29,266 nt of DNA from PZPK01 sp047628385 (GCA_047628385.1 JBLHVH010000016.1:1-29266); one strand, 5' to 3'; numbered from the stretch's first letter, positions 1-8,739 are shown. Made by a program: numbers and translations. The notes: a model not told the origin generated them from the letters alone.

Positions 1-2
1 AG

Positions 3-28
3 ATTCCAGCCCAAAATCAGGCTGGAAT
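3..28 (-). terminator. Hairpin downstream of katG
   Basis: A perfect 9-bp inverted repeat (ATTCCAGCC / GGCTGGAAT) with an 8-base loop lies 14 bp past the katG stop codon. Read in the katG direction, the DNA after the stem is cut off by the window edge, so a T-tract cannot be confirmed. On the plus strand the stem is followed by an AT/T-rich run. It could serve as a terminator for katG, for an unseen plus-strand gene, or for both. Confidence 0.55.
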
Positions 29-41
29 GATATATTTTTAC

Positions 42-2234
42 TTAAGCGAGATCGAAGCGATCTGCATCCATTACTTTGCACCAAGCGGCGACAAAGTCTT
101 TTACAAAATGCGCTTGCGCATCACTTTGTGCATACACTTCCGCAATGGCGCGCAGTTGTGAATTAGAACCGAATACTAAATCGACCCGGGTAGCAGACCA
201 CTGTACCTTACCGGTTTTGCGGTCAATACCTTCGAACTCATCTTCATCTTTTGAGGTGGGTTTCCACTGAGTATTCATATCCAGCAAGTTCACGAAGAAG
301 TCATTGGTTAATACGCCTTTTTTATTCGTAAATACACCATGTTGCGTATGGCCAACGTTAGTGTTCAACACGCGCATGCCACCAATTAAAACGGTTAATT
401 CTGGCGCGGTTAACGTTAATAACTGCGCTTTATCAATTAACAGGTTTTCAGCGGTTACACTGTAATTGGTTTTCAAGTAATTACGGAAACCATCTGCCAT
501 GGGCTCAAGTGGTGCAAAAGAGGCGACGTCAGTTTGCGCTTGTGATGCATCCATTCGGCCAGGGCTAAACGGTACTTCAACCGTGTGCCCAGCATCTTTT
601 GCCGCTTGCTCGATTGCAGCACAGCCACCTAAGACAATTAAATCTGCGAGTGATACTTTTTTACTTGATGTCTTTTGAATACCTTCAAGTGCTGAAAGTA
701 CATGTGCTAATTGTTTCGGTTGGTTTGCTGGCCAATCTTTCTGAGGGGTCAAACGAATACGTGCTCCGTTCGCACCGCCACGCATATCAGAACCTCTATA
801 GGTAGAGGCTGAGGCCCAGGCTGTCGCCACTAATTCTGACACAGATAAGCCCGTGTTTAGAATGTGTGCTTTAAGTTCGACAATTTCTTGTTTGCCAATC
901 ATTTCATGGTCTAACTCTGGAATTGGGTCTTGCCAAATTAACGTTTCTTTTGGTGTATCCGCACCTAAGTAGCGAGCGGCTGGTCCCATGTCTCGATGCG
1001 TTAATTTGAACCAAGCGCGCGCAAATGCATCTGCAAACTCATCGGGATTCTTGTGGAAGTGTTTTGAGATTTTGTTGTATGCAGGGTCATCACGCATGGC
1101 CATATCGGCAGTGGACATCATTGGCGCATGACGTTTACTTGCGTCATGTGCATCGGGCACAGTGTCTTTTGCCGAGGCATCGGTTGGTGTCCATTGTTGC
1201 GCGCCTGCTGGACTTTTGGTAAGTTCCCATTCGTAGCCTAATAGCGTATCAAAGAAGCTGTTATCCCATGCAATTGGCGTTGGTGTCCAAGCACCTTCGA
1301 GGCCACTTGAAATGGTGTCTACGCCAATACCAGTGTTCATGGTGTTATGCCAGCCAAGACCTTGTTGATGAATGGCGGCGGCTTCAGGGTCAGCACCTAA
1401 TTGGTCAGCATCACCGGCGCCGTGTGTTTTTCCAAAGGTGTGACCGCCAGCCACTAGGGCAACGGTTTCATAATCGTCCATGGCCATGCGTGCGAAAGTC
1501 TCGCGTATATCACGGCCAGACGCTACTGGGTCAGGATTACCATTTGGGCCTTCTGGGTTGACATAAATTAGCCCCATTTGAACCGCCGCTAAGGGGTCTT
1601 CTAACTCTCGATCATTTTTATATCGTTCATCATCTAACCACGTTTTTTCAGAGCCCCAGTAAATGTCTTCTTCTGGCTCCCACGTATCGGCGCGACCACC
1701 GGCAAAACCAAATGTTTTTAGTCCCATCGACTCAAGAGCAATATTACCGGTCAATATCATCAGGTCGGCCCAAGAAATTTTGGTACCGTATTTTTGTTTG
1801 ATTGGCCAAAGTAGGCGACGTGCTTTATCGAGGTTAACGTTATCGGGCCAGCTGTTTAACGGAGCAAAGCGTTGTTGCCCTGCACCTGCACCACCACGAC
1901 CATCGCCCATTCGGTAGGTGCCTGCGCTGTGCCAGGCCATGCGAATAAAGAAAGGACCATAGTGACCATAATCAGCCGGCCACCAGTCTTGGGAGTCCGT
2001 CATAAGGCTGTGTAAGTCTTTTTTTAGTGCGTTTAAATTGAGTTTTTTGAATGCTTTAGCATAATCGAAATCATCACCCAGCGGGTTGGATGCAGCCGTG
2101 TTTTGGTGAAGAATTTTAAGGTTCAGTTGGTTCGGCCACCAGTTTGTATTTGAAGTGCCTTTATCGCCTGTTTTGGTTACTGAGCCGTGCATTACAGGGC
2201 ATTTACCCGTGGATTCTGTGTTATTCCTTCCCAT
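42..2234 (-). CDS. katG: Catalase-peroxidase KatG
   Basis: Bifunctional haem enzyme that disproportionates hydrogen peroxide and also acts as a peroxidase. The 730-residue length is normal for the two-domain family. The distal triad is visible as Arg98-Trp101-His102 (RMAWHSAG), and the proximal haem ligand as His265 in GGHTFGKTHG. The Met-Tyr-Trp crosslink residues that give KatG its catalase activity are present as Trp101, Tyr224 (GLIYVNPEG) and Met250 (RMAMDD). The C-terminal half is the usual degenerate, haem-free duplicate. There is no signal peptide, so it is expected to be cytoplasmic. The ATG start has a GGGAG ribosome site about 7 bases upstream. The gene stands alone, and an OxyR-like promoter precedes it. 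Confidence 0.97.
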   Translation of the reverse strand: MGRNNTESTGKCPVMHGSVTKTGDKGTSNTNWWPNQLNLKILHQNTAASNPLGDDFDYAKAFKKLNLNALKKDLHSLMTDSQDWWPADYGHYGPFFIRMAWHSAGTYRMGDGRGGAGAGQQRFAPLNSWPDNVNLDKARRLLWPIKQKYGTKISWADLMILTGNIALESMGLKTFGFAGGRADTWEPEEDIYWGSEKTWLDDERYKNDRELEDPLAAVQMGLIYVNPEGPNGNPDPVASGRDIRETFARMAMDDYETVALVAGGHTFGKTHGAGDADQLGADPEAAAIHQQGLGWHNTMNTGIGVDTISSGLEGAWTPTPIAWDNSFFDTLLGYEWELTKSPAGAQQWTPTDASAKDTVPDAHDASKRHAPMMSTADMAMRDDPAYNKISKHFHKNPDEFADAFARAWFKLTHRDMGPAARYLGADTPKETLIWQDPIPELDHEMIGKQEIVELKAHILNTGLSVSELVATAWASASTYRGSDMRGGANGARIRLTPQKDWPANQPKQLAHVLSALEGIQKTSSKKVSLADLIVLGGCAAIEQAAKDAGHTVEVPFSPGRMDASQAQTDVASFAPLEPMADGFRNYLKTNYSVTAENLLIDKAQLLTLTAPELTVLIGGMRVLNTNVGHTQHGVFTNKKGVLTNDFFVNLLDMNTQWKPTSKDEDEFEGIDRKTGKVQWSATRVDLVFGSNSQLRAIAEVYAQSDAQAHFVKDFVAAWCKVMDADRFDLA

Positions 2235-2326
2235 GTGCTTTCTCCCATCATTTACTTTATTGTGACGTTTTTTATGTTGCTGTCAGGTTATCACTATAGG
2301 ATAACTCTGTTTCATTTGCATAATTT

Positions 2327-2359
2327 ATTATAAGTAACTATTTGATAGTTTTTTACTAT
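2327..2359 (-). promoter_or_regulatory. Candidate katG promoter with OxyR-like site
   Basis: On the minus strand a TATAAT -10 hexamer occupies 2332-2327. At 2345-2359 lies ATAG...CTAT with the 15-base geometry of one OxyR half-site (ATAGnTnnnAnCTAT, one mismatch). It covers the place where a -35 element would be, and no good -35 hexamer is present, as in OxyR-activated promoters. The second half-site is not at the canonical 7-base spacing. A separate GTTATC...GATAAC dyad lies at 2287-2305. This is inference from motif and position. Confidence 0.35.
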
Positions 2360-2378
2360 TGTAGCGCGTTTGGTATTT

Positions 2379-2434
2379 GCGCATGATGGTAGTAACGTGT
2401 ACTCAATTCGTTTAAATGTAGGGCTACCATTAAC
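2379..2434 (+). repeat. Dispersed repeat 1, copy A
   Basis: This ~56-base stretch aligns with 9977-10035 over its whole length with a few indels. It shares the runs GCGCA, ATGGTA, TAACGTGTA, CAATTC, TTTAA and TACC. The core TAACGTGTA...TACC matches at most positions. Both copies lie between genes, here upstream of katG. The function is unknown; it could be a small mobile-element remnant or a regulatory or structural repeat. Confidence 0.5.
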
Positions 2435-2714
2435 GACAGGACTTACTATTTAAGGACAGACTGAAAATGTTGAGGGATTAGCGCGCTCCAACCTGATTAA
2501 TAGACTTACTGCACCATAAAGACCGGAACTTCTATCTCCATCGTCATTTTAAGTATGAGCTGCTCTTATTCATTTTTTCCTCTACGTTATCTTTGGTTAT
2601 GATGAAATTATTTCGACTTAGGTATTAGGGTTGAAAATAGCTAAGCATCATCGCTTACTAACAATGACAGATAAGAATGGCACTTAGTTCAGGCTTTAAT
2701 ACTATTTTTGTAGT

Positions 2715-2770
2715 GTGTGAATGAACGAAATGAATCGCAATAATGCACGGCTCTGCGAGGCTTTTTTGGG
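2715..2770 (+). repeat. Dispersed repeat 2, partial copy
   Basis: The stretch GAATGAACGAAATGAATCGC followed by AATAATGCAC and a G/T-rich tail resembles the first half of the copies at 2842-2940 and 8469-8568. It fits a pattern of roughly GGTRAGYGAAryGAATyC-AAYAATRCRC. It appears degraded. It is listed as a likely member of the same family, with less certainty than the other two. Confidence 0.3.
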
Positions 2771-2841
2771 GTTAGTTGTGCTCACTCAAACTTACTTTTG
2801 GCTAATTATTTATTTAAAATCCAAATGTTTTTTTTTGCTTG

Positions 2842-2940
2842 TGGGTGAGTGAAACGAATTCTAACAATGCGCATTACGTGAAACTTTCAGGGCTTTTGGG
2901 CTTAACTAAGTGTCATTCATGACAGACTCCGCTAAAAAGT
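2842..2940 (+). repeat. Dispersed repeat 2, copy A
   Basis: About 100 bases align with 8469-8568 at roughly 70% identity by eye, with one clear indel. Shared blocks include TGGGT, GGGCTTTTGG-like and TAAGTGTCATT. Near its end is the short palindrome TGTCAT-TC-ATGACA. The leading part recalls short non-coding palindromic or MITE-like repeats with GGGTGAGCGAAGCGAA cores found between genes in many gammaproteobacteria. That resemblance is from memory, not from a search. Confidence 0.45.
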
Positions 2941-3143
2941 ACTTACCAAACACTAATGCAATAGTCGTTGTTTAAGCAAAGCGCATGTTAATGATGGCTT
3001 GATCTCAGCAGGTCTTAATTGACAATTCAGTAACCATAATTATTTATATTAAAATAATTATGGTTTAGCTGTTTATTTGAACTAAAATTTGAGGAGGGTA
3101 GGTCTAACTTGAGACTAACGTAAATGACAGATAGGTACATGTT

Positions 3144-4595
3144 TTGAATCCAATAAGTTTGTATATGAAAATAGTTTTGCCGACTGAATTGCACCCGATA
3201 CCACAAGAGGGAATAAGAGAAAGAACACTTGCCTTTTTTACGCTTTTAGGTTGGATTTGCGCAGCCTATAGCTGGATAAAGTGGACTAAAAACGATGTGC
3301 CTGAAATTGCGTGGGGGGCAACCTTATTAATTTTGGGGGTGCCGGTATTATTAGTTTTATTAAAGCACAGAAAGCTACCGACAGTGGTGCTGGCAAATAT
3401 CGCGATACTCATGATGGCTATATTTGCCGGTGTCGTTGTCTATCAGCTGGGTGCAATTCATTCTTCTCATATTTATTGGCCTGTTGCCATTATCGTTTTT
3501 GCCTACTTATTAGCGGGGTCTAAATCAGGGGTGGTTTGGAGTGTTGCGTCTTTAGTTTTTGTTTCCATGTTGATTGTTGCGGACCGTGTTGGCTTTAATT
3601 TCCCGGTAGTTGAATTGAATACTAAGCAGGATATGATTAATCAGTACTCCGGTTATTTGTTACCCTTGCTGTTAGTGTGGGGTGCACAAGCTTATGCCTT
3701 GCGTCAGAAGGAGGATGCGTGGAATGCTGTGCAGGTTTCTTTAGATAAGGCAGAGACTTTGACCCTACAGTCTGAGATGGCATCAAATAGTTTGAGTGAT
3801 GTGATTGGGCAAGCCTCAAGTAGTGCGCAAACCTTGTTGAGTGCTTCGGATCGCTTATCGGGCACGGTTGAAGGTATGAGTAACCGTAGCCGGGGGATTT
3901 GTAGTGATTTGGAAACCCAGGCTGGCGCGTGTATGAGTATCAACCAAACATTAAGTGGTATGTCTGAGTCAGTAGATAATTCGAGTCAGGTGATGACCAA
4001 GGTTAGAGATGACGTTACTCAAGTAGAAGTAAGAGTTAAAAATAGTGCCAAAGCGATGGATCAAGTTATTCTTAATATGGGTCGAATTAGAACCAGTAAC
4101 GATGGCATTGGCGTGGCATTGGGCGTCATCTCAGATATTGCGAATCAAACTAATTTACTGGCACTCAACGCCGCGATAGAAGCCGCCAGAGCAGGAGAGC
4201 AGGGAAGAGGTTTTGCCGTTGTTGCCGATGAAGTGAGATCGCTTTCGATTAAAAGTAATAAATCTGCTCTACAAATTCAAACGATGTTAAAAACAGCCAC
4301 TGCAGATGTGGTTGAGGGGTCTTCCGTTGTTGATAATGCGGGTCATGAGCTGGCAGAGGTGGTAACAGGGGTTAAGTCTATTGCCGAACAGATAACCCAA
4401 ATTACAGGCACGATGATTGAACAAAGTAGGTCAATAGAAGGCATTGTTGAATCCAGTAATGAGGTAGAACGTATTAGTCATACTAATTCTACATCGGCTC
4501 AAGAATTGACCGAGGGTGCGCTTGACCTTTCCAATCTGGCGACTCAGTTATCCAAGCTTGCTCAGGAAACCCATGAAATTGTTCGACAGGCTTAG
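3144..4595 (+). CDS. Methyl-accepting chemotaxis protein with multi-pass membrane sensor
   Basis: A chemoreceptor expected in the inner membrane, signalling to CheA/CheW. The N-terminal ~190 residues form about six hydrophobic segments (roughly 28-46, 55-74, 78-100, 109-127, 130-147, 168-185), with no sizeable periplasmic domain. The C-terminal part is a coiled-coil MCP signalling domain whose hairpin tip (IANQTNLLALNAAIEAARAG) is at about 332-351. No HAMP domain is evident between them, so the membrane module joins the coiled coil directly. There is no C-terminal CheR-docking pentapeptide. The start given is TTG with a weak AGG upstream; an ATG 21 bases downstream (3165) is the alternative. 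The ligand is unknown; a membrane-partitioned, redox or energy-related signal would suit the topology. Confidence 0.88.
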   Translation: MNPISLYMKIVLPTELHPIPQEGIRERTLAFFTLLGWICAAYSWIKWTKNDVPEIAWGATLLILGVPVLLVLLKHRKLPTVVLANIAILMMAIFAGVVVYQLGAIHSSHIYWPVAIIVFAYLLAGSKSGVVWSVASLVFVSMLIVADRVGFNFPVVELNTKQDMINQYSGYLLPLLLVWGAQAYALRQKEDAWNAVQVSLDKAETLTLQSEMASNSLSDVIGQASSSAQTLLSASDRLSGTVEGMSNRSRGICSDLETQAGACMSINQTLSGMSESVDNSSQVMTKVRDDVTQVEVRVKNSAKAMDQVILNMGRIRTSNDGIGVALGVISDIANQTNLLALNAAIEAARAGEQGRGFAVVADEVRSLSIKSNKSALQIQTMLKTATADVVEGSSVVDNAGHELAEVVTGVKSIAEQITQITGTMIEQSRSIEGIVESSNEVERISHTNSTSAQELTEGALDLSNLATQLSKLAQETHEIVRQA

Positions 4596-4765
4596 CGTGA
4601 AAGATTGAACCCAAAGCGGTTTTCTTAATATTATATACATGAGTGCCGCTGCGGTTATAACGAACCCTAGATACAAGCGACTAGAACAGCGTGGAAACTG
4701 TATTAATGTCGTTGTTATGTTATTAGCATAGCATTAGCTCAATTTACGTAATTTATCGTTTAAAA

Positions 4766-5986
4766 TCAGGCGGAGATCTTAAGATTATCTTTCGCTGAAT
4801 TTTTATCTGAATCGCCTAATACATCGGCAAGGTTGCGGCGTGATAACTCCCCTTTTAGATTGCCATTATCATCTACCACGGGTAGTGAGTATTCTGATTC
4901 TAGCGTTTCGGGTATCACACTTTCTAACATTGCTCCAGGTGCTATGGCAGGTACGTCTTCCAAAAATTCGCGATCTAACTTTTGCGTGTCGTTCTCACAG
5001 CAGGCTTCTTCCAATGTATCTTGTGTGACAACGCCTTGATAGCCGTCATTGTTAACATAATAGGCATAATCCTCTTTTCTCTTGCGCATTTGCATTAAAG
5101 CTTCGCCAATGGTGTCTGCCGTTATACGGCGAGCGGGTGGCTTCATTACATTTTCTACGGTTAATGCTCTGGCGCGATTAACGTCTTTAACAAAGGCTTC
5201 GACATAATCTGTCGCAGGGTTAAGTAGAATCTCGACGGGGGGCCCTTGTTGTACCAACTCACCATCTTTTAAGATGGCGATGCGATCACCAATTCTGAGT
5301 GCTTCATCTAAATCATGGGTGATAAAGATGATAGTTTTTTGAAGTTGCTCTTGGAGTTCGATAAGTTGATCTTGCATTTCACTGCGTATGAGAGGGTCAA
5401 GTGCCGAAAAGGCTTCATCCATCAAGAGAATTTCAGCATTCGTACACAGTGCCCGTGCTAGCCCAACACGTTGTTGCTGACCGCCTGAAAGTTGCGCAGG
5501 ATACTGCATATCATAACCCGCTAAGCCAACTGTCTCTAGCCACTCCTTAGCCTTGGCTAATCTGTCGACCTTGTTAACGCCTTGAATGGATAATCCGTAG
5601 CTTACATTCTCGACAACAGTTCGATGGGGCATTAATCCAAAGCGTTGAAAAACCATCGACATTTTATGACGACGAAACTGCTCTAACTCTTTAGGCGTCA
5701 GCTTCATTACGTCTATATTTTCAAATTTAATGATGCCTTCAGTCGGATCGATTAGTCGGTTAAAGTGCCTTATTAGGGTTGATTTACCCGAACCAGAAAG
5801 GCCCATAATGACAAAAATCTCACCTTTGTTGATGGTCATGTTGATGTCTTTAAGGCCCACGGTATGTCCTGTTTCAGCCAAAATCTCATCTTTAGATTTA
5901 CCGGCAAGCACCATAGGCATAATATCTTTAGGTCGCTTGCCAAAAATCTTGTAAAGTCCTTCAATTTGAATCAAGGGTTTAGGCAT
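4766..5986 (-). CDS. proV: Glycine betaine/proline-type ABC transporter ATP-binding protein ProV
   Basis: ATPase of an osmoprotectant importer. In the 406-residue protein the Walker A motif GLSGSGKST is at 62-70, the Q-loop at Gln114, the signature LSGGQ at 166-170, Walker B ILLMDE at 186-191 and the H-loop His at 224. A tandem CBS region (about 277-390) follows, typical of ProV/OpuAA and linked to ionic-strength gating. The ATG at 5986 is preferred over an upstream in-frame start at 6040 because GGGAGG lies about 7 bases before it. This start overlaps the end of the permease gene by 8 bp, indicating translational coupling. It is the last gene of proX-proW-proV, the reverse of the common V-W-X order. 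Confidence 0.93.
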   Translation of the reverse strand: MPKPLIQIEGLYKIFGKRPKDIMPMVLAGKSKDEILAETGHTVGLKDINMTINKGEIFVIMGLSGSGKSTLIRHFNRLIDPTEGIIKFENIDVMKLTPKELEQFRRHKMSMVFQRFGLMPHRTVVENVSYGLSIQGVNKVDRLAKAKEWLETVGLAGYDMQYPAQLSGGQQQRVGLARALCTNAEILLMDEAFSALDPLIRSEMQDQLIELQEQLQKTIIFITHDLDEALRIGDRIAILKDGELVQQGPPVEILLNPATDYVEAFVKDVNRARALTVENVMKPPARRITADTIGEALMQMRKRKEDYAYYVNNDGYQGVVTQDTLEEACCENDTQKLDREFLEDVPAIAPGAMLESVIPETLESEYSLPVVDDNGNLKGELSRRNLADVLGDSDKNSAKDNLKISA

Positions 5987-6878
5987 TATCCATACCTCCC
6001 ATGTGTCGTTGAGAGCGTTTAGCGTAAGCTTGTGAAACACGATCGAAGATAATAGCCAGCGCTACGATCGCTAAACCATTAAACAATCCGAGGGTGAAAT
6101 ATTGGTTGGTGATTGATTTTAGCACCGGTTGTCCCAAGCCTTTAACGCCGATCATCGAAGCAATAACGACCATTGAAAGCGCCATCATAATTGTCTGATT
6201 AATACCGGCCATAATAGTAGGCATTGCTAAGGGGAGTTGAACTCCAAACAAGCGCTGGGTGGAATTAGCCCCGTATGCGGTTGCCGCCTCTAAAACTTCT
6301 TTATCGACAAGTCGAATACCCAAATTAGTGAGTCGAATAACCGGTGGAATGGCATAAATAATAACGGCGATGACCCCAGGAATTTTACCAATACCCAATA
6401 ACATCACTACGGGTATCAGGTAAACAAAAGCCGGCATGGTCTGCATCACATCGAGCAGGGGCGTGACCACATTTTGTGTTCGGTCTGATCGTGCCATCAG
6501 GATGCCAATTGGGATCCCAAGTCCAATAGCCAATAGCGTGCAGACGGTAATAATACTCATGGTCCGCATGGTATTTTCCCACATACCAAAGTAGCCAATG
6601 GCCAGAAACGACAGAATAACACCCAAACACAGCTTCCAAGAACGGCAAGCTATATAAACGATGGTCGTCACGACAATAATGACCAGCCACCAAGGCGTAG
6701 ATATTAATAACTTTTCAAACCACACCAAAAAAGTGAGTAATGGATCAAAAAAAGATTCGATGGTCTCGCCATACTCTCGTGAAAAATCACGGTAAGCGGA
6801 ATCGAGACTTTTACGAATATTCGTCAGATCAGCTCGGTCCATCTGGGGAAATTTTGTTAACCATGATGATTCAGCCAT
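5979..6878 (-). CDS. proW: Glycine betaine/proline-type ABC transporter permease ProW
   Basis: Inner-membrane permease of the osmolyte importer. It has 299 residues, with a hydrophilic N-terminal tail of about 45 residues, then several membrane segments (about 64-80, 85-98, 106-129, 150-180 and C-terminal helices). The cytoplasmic EAA-type loop that docks the ATPase is visible as EAATAYGANS...LP at about 197-217. The ATG has AGAGGA about 8 bases upstream. It overlaps proV by 8 bp and follows proX after 81 bp. It is shorter at the N terminus than E. coli ProW but otherwise looks intact. Confidence 0.93.
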   Translation of the reverse strand: MAESSWLTKFPQMDRADLTNIRKSLDSAYRDFSREYGETIESFFDPLLTFLVWFEKLLISTPWWLVIIVVTTIVYIACRSWKLCLGVILSFLAIGYFGMWENTMRTMSIITVCTLLAIGLGIPIGILMARSDRTQNVVTPLLDVMQTMPAFVYLIPVVMLLGIGKIPGVIAVIIYAIPPVIRLTNLGIRLVDKEVLEAATAYGANSTQRLFGVQLPLAMPTIMAGINQTIMMALSMVVIASMIGVKGLGQPVLKSITNQYFTLGLFNGLAIVALAIIFDRVSQAYAKRSQRHMGGMDNA

Positions 6879-6959
6879 TCATCGCATCCTCTTGGGGTAA
6901 AGTTGCAAAAAAGTCAAAAAGCGTACCTGTAAGAAAAGTTAGGAGTCAGACGACAGACC

Positions 6960-7958
6960 TTACAATGCTTTAAGTGCTTTCATTACCTTTACAGCGACTT
7001 CGTCAGAAACCCAAGATTTCCATTGATCTTGATACGTCGTTAGAAAATACTCCATAGCGACGTCGCCATCGGCTTGGTTATCTTCCATCCACTCTAGCAG
7101 TTTATTCATTTGCGCATTTTTAAATGATCGCTTAGTAAGGTAAGCATAAGCGGCAGGTGCTTTTGCAGCAAAGCTCTCAGTTGTGACAGTTTGAACGGCT
7201 GAAGGCGGGTACATCGTCACTTTAGGGTTGAGACAATCTTCTTTTGAGCTGCAGTTTATAAATTCTTCTTTATTCACACCAGACCCAAAATCGACCTTAA
7301 CCATTTTGTATTTACCGAGTACGGCTGTCGGTGCCCAGTAATAACCAAACCAAGCTTGTTTTCGTTCGTAGGCTTTTGCGATTGAACCAGCCAAGCCAGC
7401 ACCTGAACCGGGATCAATCAAATCAAATCCAGCTTCACTTAATTTTAGTGCGTTAAAGATATTGCCTGATGATATTTGGCAGTTCCATCCTGCAGGGCAG
7501 CCATAGAATGCTGAACGGTCGGGGTCTTCAGGGTGTTTAAACTTGGCAACCGCTTTTATAACACCTTCAATAGTGGCCATGCTTGGGTCTTCATCTACCA
7601 TATACTGCGGCACCCAGAATCCTTCTTCTCCGCCATCTGATAAGGAGTTACCGGCATATCGCAGGCGTTTTTCCGCAACACCCTTGTCAAGTGCGTCCCG
7701 CATTGAATTACTCCACATCTCGGGCGCAATATCAGGTTCACCTTTTTCAATCATTGCGGTGCCAGTCGGCATCGTATCGCCGGGCACTAATTCTGCTTCA
7801 CAGCCATATCCTTTTTCAAGAATAAAGCGATCAATATTGGCGATTAAACTGGCTGAACTCCAGTTCATGTCTGAAATGGTCACTTTTCCACATTTTTCTG
7901 CACCCAGTGCAAAAGTACTCGTAATAATCAGTGAAATAAACGCGATAATAAATTTCAT
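6960..7958 (-). CDS. proX: Glycine betaine/proline-type periplasmic binding protein ProX
   Basis: Periplasmic substrate-binding protein of the OpuAC/ProX family, which delivers quaternary-ammonium osmolytes such as glycine betaine to ProWV. The 332-residue precursor begins with a clear signal peptide (charged Lys2, hydrophobic 3-17, likely cleavage after ALGA). Tryptophans are plentiful (NWSS, EMWSNS, GFW, WFGYYWAP), consistent with the aromatic boxes that hold trimethylammonium groups. It is first in the operon and has its own candidate sigma70 promoter. The exact substrate (betaine, proline betaine, choline) cannot be decided from sequence. Confidence 0.92.
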   Translation of the reverse strand: MKFIIAFISLIITSTFALGAEKCGKVTISDMNWSSASLIANIDRFILEKGYGCEAELVPGDTMPTGTAMIEKGEPDIAPEMWSNSMRDALDKGVAEKRLRYAGNSLSDGGEEGFWVPQYMVDEDPSMATIEGVIKAVAKFKHPEDPDRSAFYGCPAGWNCQISSGNIFNALKLSEAGFDLIDPGSGAGLAGSIAKAYERKQAWFGYYWAPTAVLGKYKMVKVDFGSGVNKEEFINCSSKEDCLNPKVTMYPPSAVQTVTTESFAAKAPAAYAYLTKRSFKNAQMNKLLEWMEDNQADGDVAMEYFLTTYQDQWKSWVSDEVAVKVMKALKAL

Positions 7959-7998
7959 ATAACCTCTTTTTTATTGTAATAATGATTACTGCACTAGA

Positions 7999-8027
7999 AG
8001 TATAGCTTATAGCACTAACTATTTCAG
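7999..8027 (-). promoter_or_regulatory. Candidate sigma70 promoter of proXWV
   Basis: On the minus strand a -10 hexamer TATACT (8004-7999) is preceded after exactly 17 bp by CTGAAA (8027-8022), a 4/6 match to the -35 consensus. The -10 lies about 40 bp upstream of the proX start. Osmotic regulation is expected from the gene content but no operator is identifiable. Confidence 0.4.
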
Positions 8028-8372
8028 TATCATTGCGCGGTGAATAGCGCTCACTTTTTAAAGCGTGCGGTTTAGAAAGTGGAAAGATGTTTGTTTCGAA
8101 TGCTATAAATTATAAGGATACAAAAATTATAAAGGCAGAAATGTTTAAACGTATGCGCAGTGATTCGAGAAAATTGAGGCTTATTTGTGTCGTTAGTCTT
8201 TATCTAGCCTTGGGGTAGCCAGCGGTTCTTATTCGCGTTTATAACGCGCAAAGATGATTAAGATAATACTATTAGTTTTAGCCTGACTAGACCACGTATC
8301 CGCTACTTTTTTCTCTGTTTTTGGGTAGACCATATCGCACTCTAAAAGTTGTGTTAATCGTAGTAATAAAGG

Positions 8373-8397
8373 TTTGCTTGTGCAGTGTACAAGCAAA
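8373..8397. repeat. Perfect 9-bp inverted repeat
   Basis: TTTGCTTGT and ACAAGCAAA flank a 7-base centre. No T-tract follows on either strand, so it does not look like a simple terminator. It sits about 70 bp before dispersed repeat 2 and could be part of a decayed element. Confidence 0.4.
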
Positions 8398-8468
8398 GAA
8401 CAGTTTCGTTTGAAACATATTCACACAGCATAGTTCAATGTCCCTTATTGGCCAGTTACTGGCTAATC

Positions 8469-8568
8469 TGGGTAAGCGAAGTGAATCCGAATAATACACA
8501 ATAAGTGCAACTTTTTGGGCCTTTTGGATTTAAGTAAGTGTCATTTAGGGCCGACCTGTTAAAAAACA
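8469..8568 (+). repeat. Dispersed repeat 2, copy B
   Basis: This aligns with 2842-2940 over about 100 bases at roughly 70% identity by eye. Shared blocks include TGGGT, GTG-AACTTT, CTTTTGG and TAAGTGTCATT. Both copies are intergenic and in the same orientation. No coding potential is convincing. Confidence 0.45.
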
Positions 8569-8739
8569 TGAGAGTAAACTAAGGTTTAAGAAGAATAGTT
8601 AGTTGTCGTAGCCTTTGTATTGTTACAAAATAAGTCTATGTTTATGGCTTTTATATGATGGTGATCGGTCAGTTATAAGTTTTGATACCAATAACAAGTA
8701 TTTAATTTATTAGCACTGTAAGAGGTTTAATTTAAACAA

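Larger units (their letters stand above)
2360..3143. other. Gene-free spacer between katG and a chemoreceptor
   Basis: I find no convincing gene here. The spacer holds one copy of a ~57-bp dispersed repeat (2379-2434) and two copies of a degenerate element (about 2715-2770 and 2842-2940), each listed separately. The last ~140 bases are AT-rich and hold a GGAGGG run at 3093-3098, too far from the next start to act as its ribosome site. Confidence 0.6.
8028..8739. other. Gene-free spacer between divergent proX and the antiporter gene
   Basis: I see no supportable gene. The spacer holds a 9-bp-arm hairpin at 8373-8397, a smaller inverted repeat TTGGCCAG-TTA-CTGGCTAA at about 8448-8466, and a copy of dispersed repeat 2 at 8469-8568. 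It must also contain the promoter of the antiporter gene. An open frame on the minus strand at 8287-8499 runs across the hairpin and into the repeat; it has no ribosome site or recognisable product. Confidence 0.55.

Noticed and set aside
7543..7962. Plus-strand open frame of 139 codons opposite proX
   Set aside because: proX has a signal peptide, family motifs and operon context; the antisense frame has none of these.
8287..8499. Minus-strand open frame of 70 codons
   Set aside because: It spans an inverted repeat and runs into a dispersed repeat, has no ribosome site, and its product has no recognisable domain.
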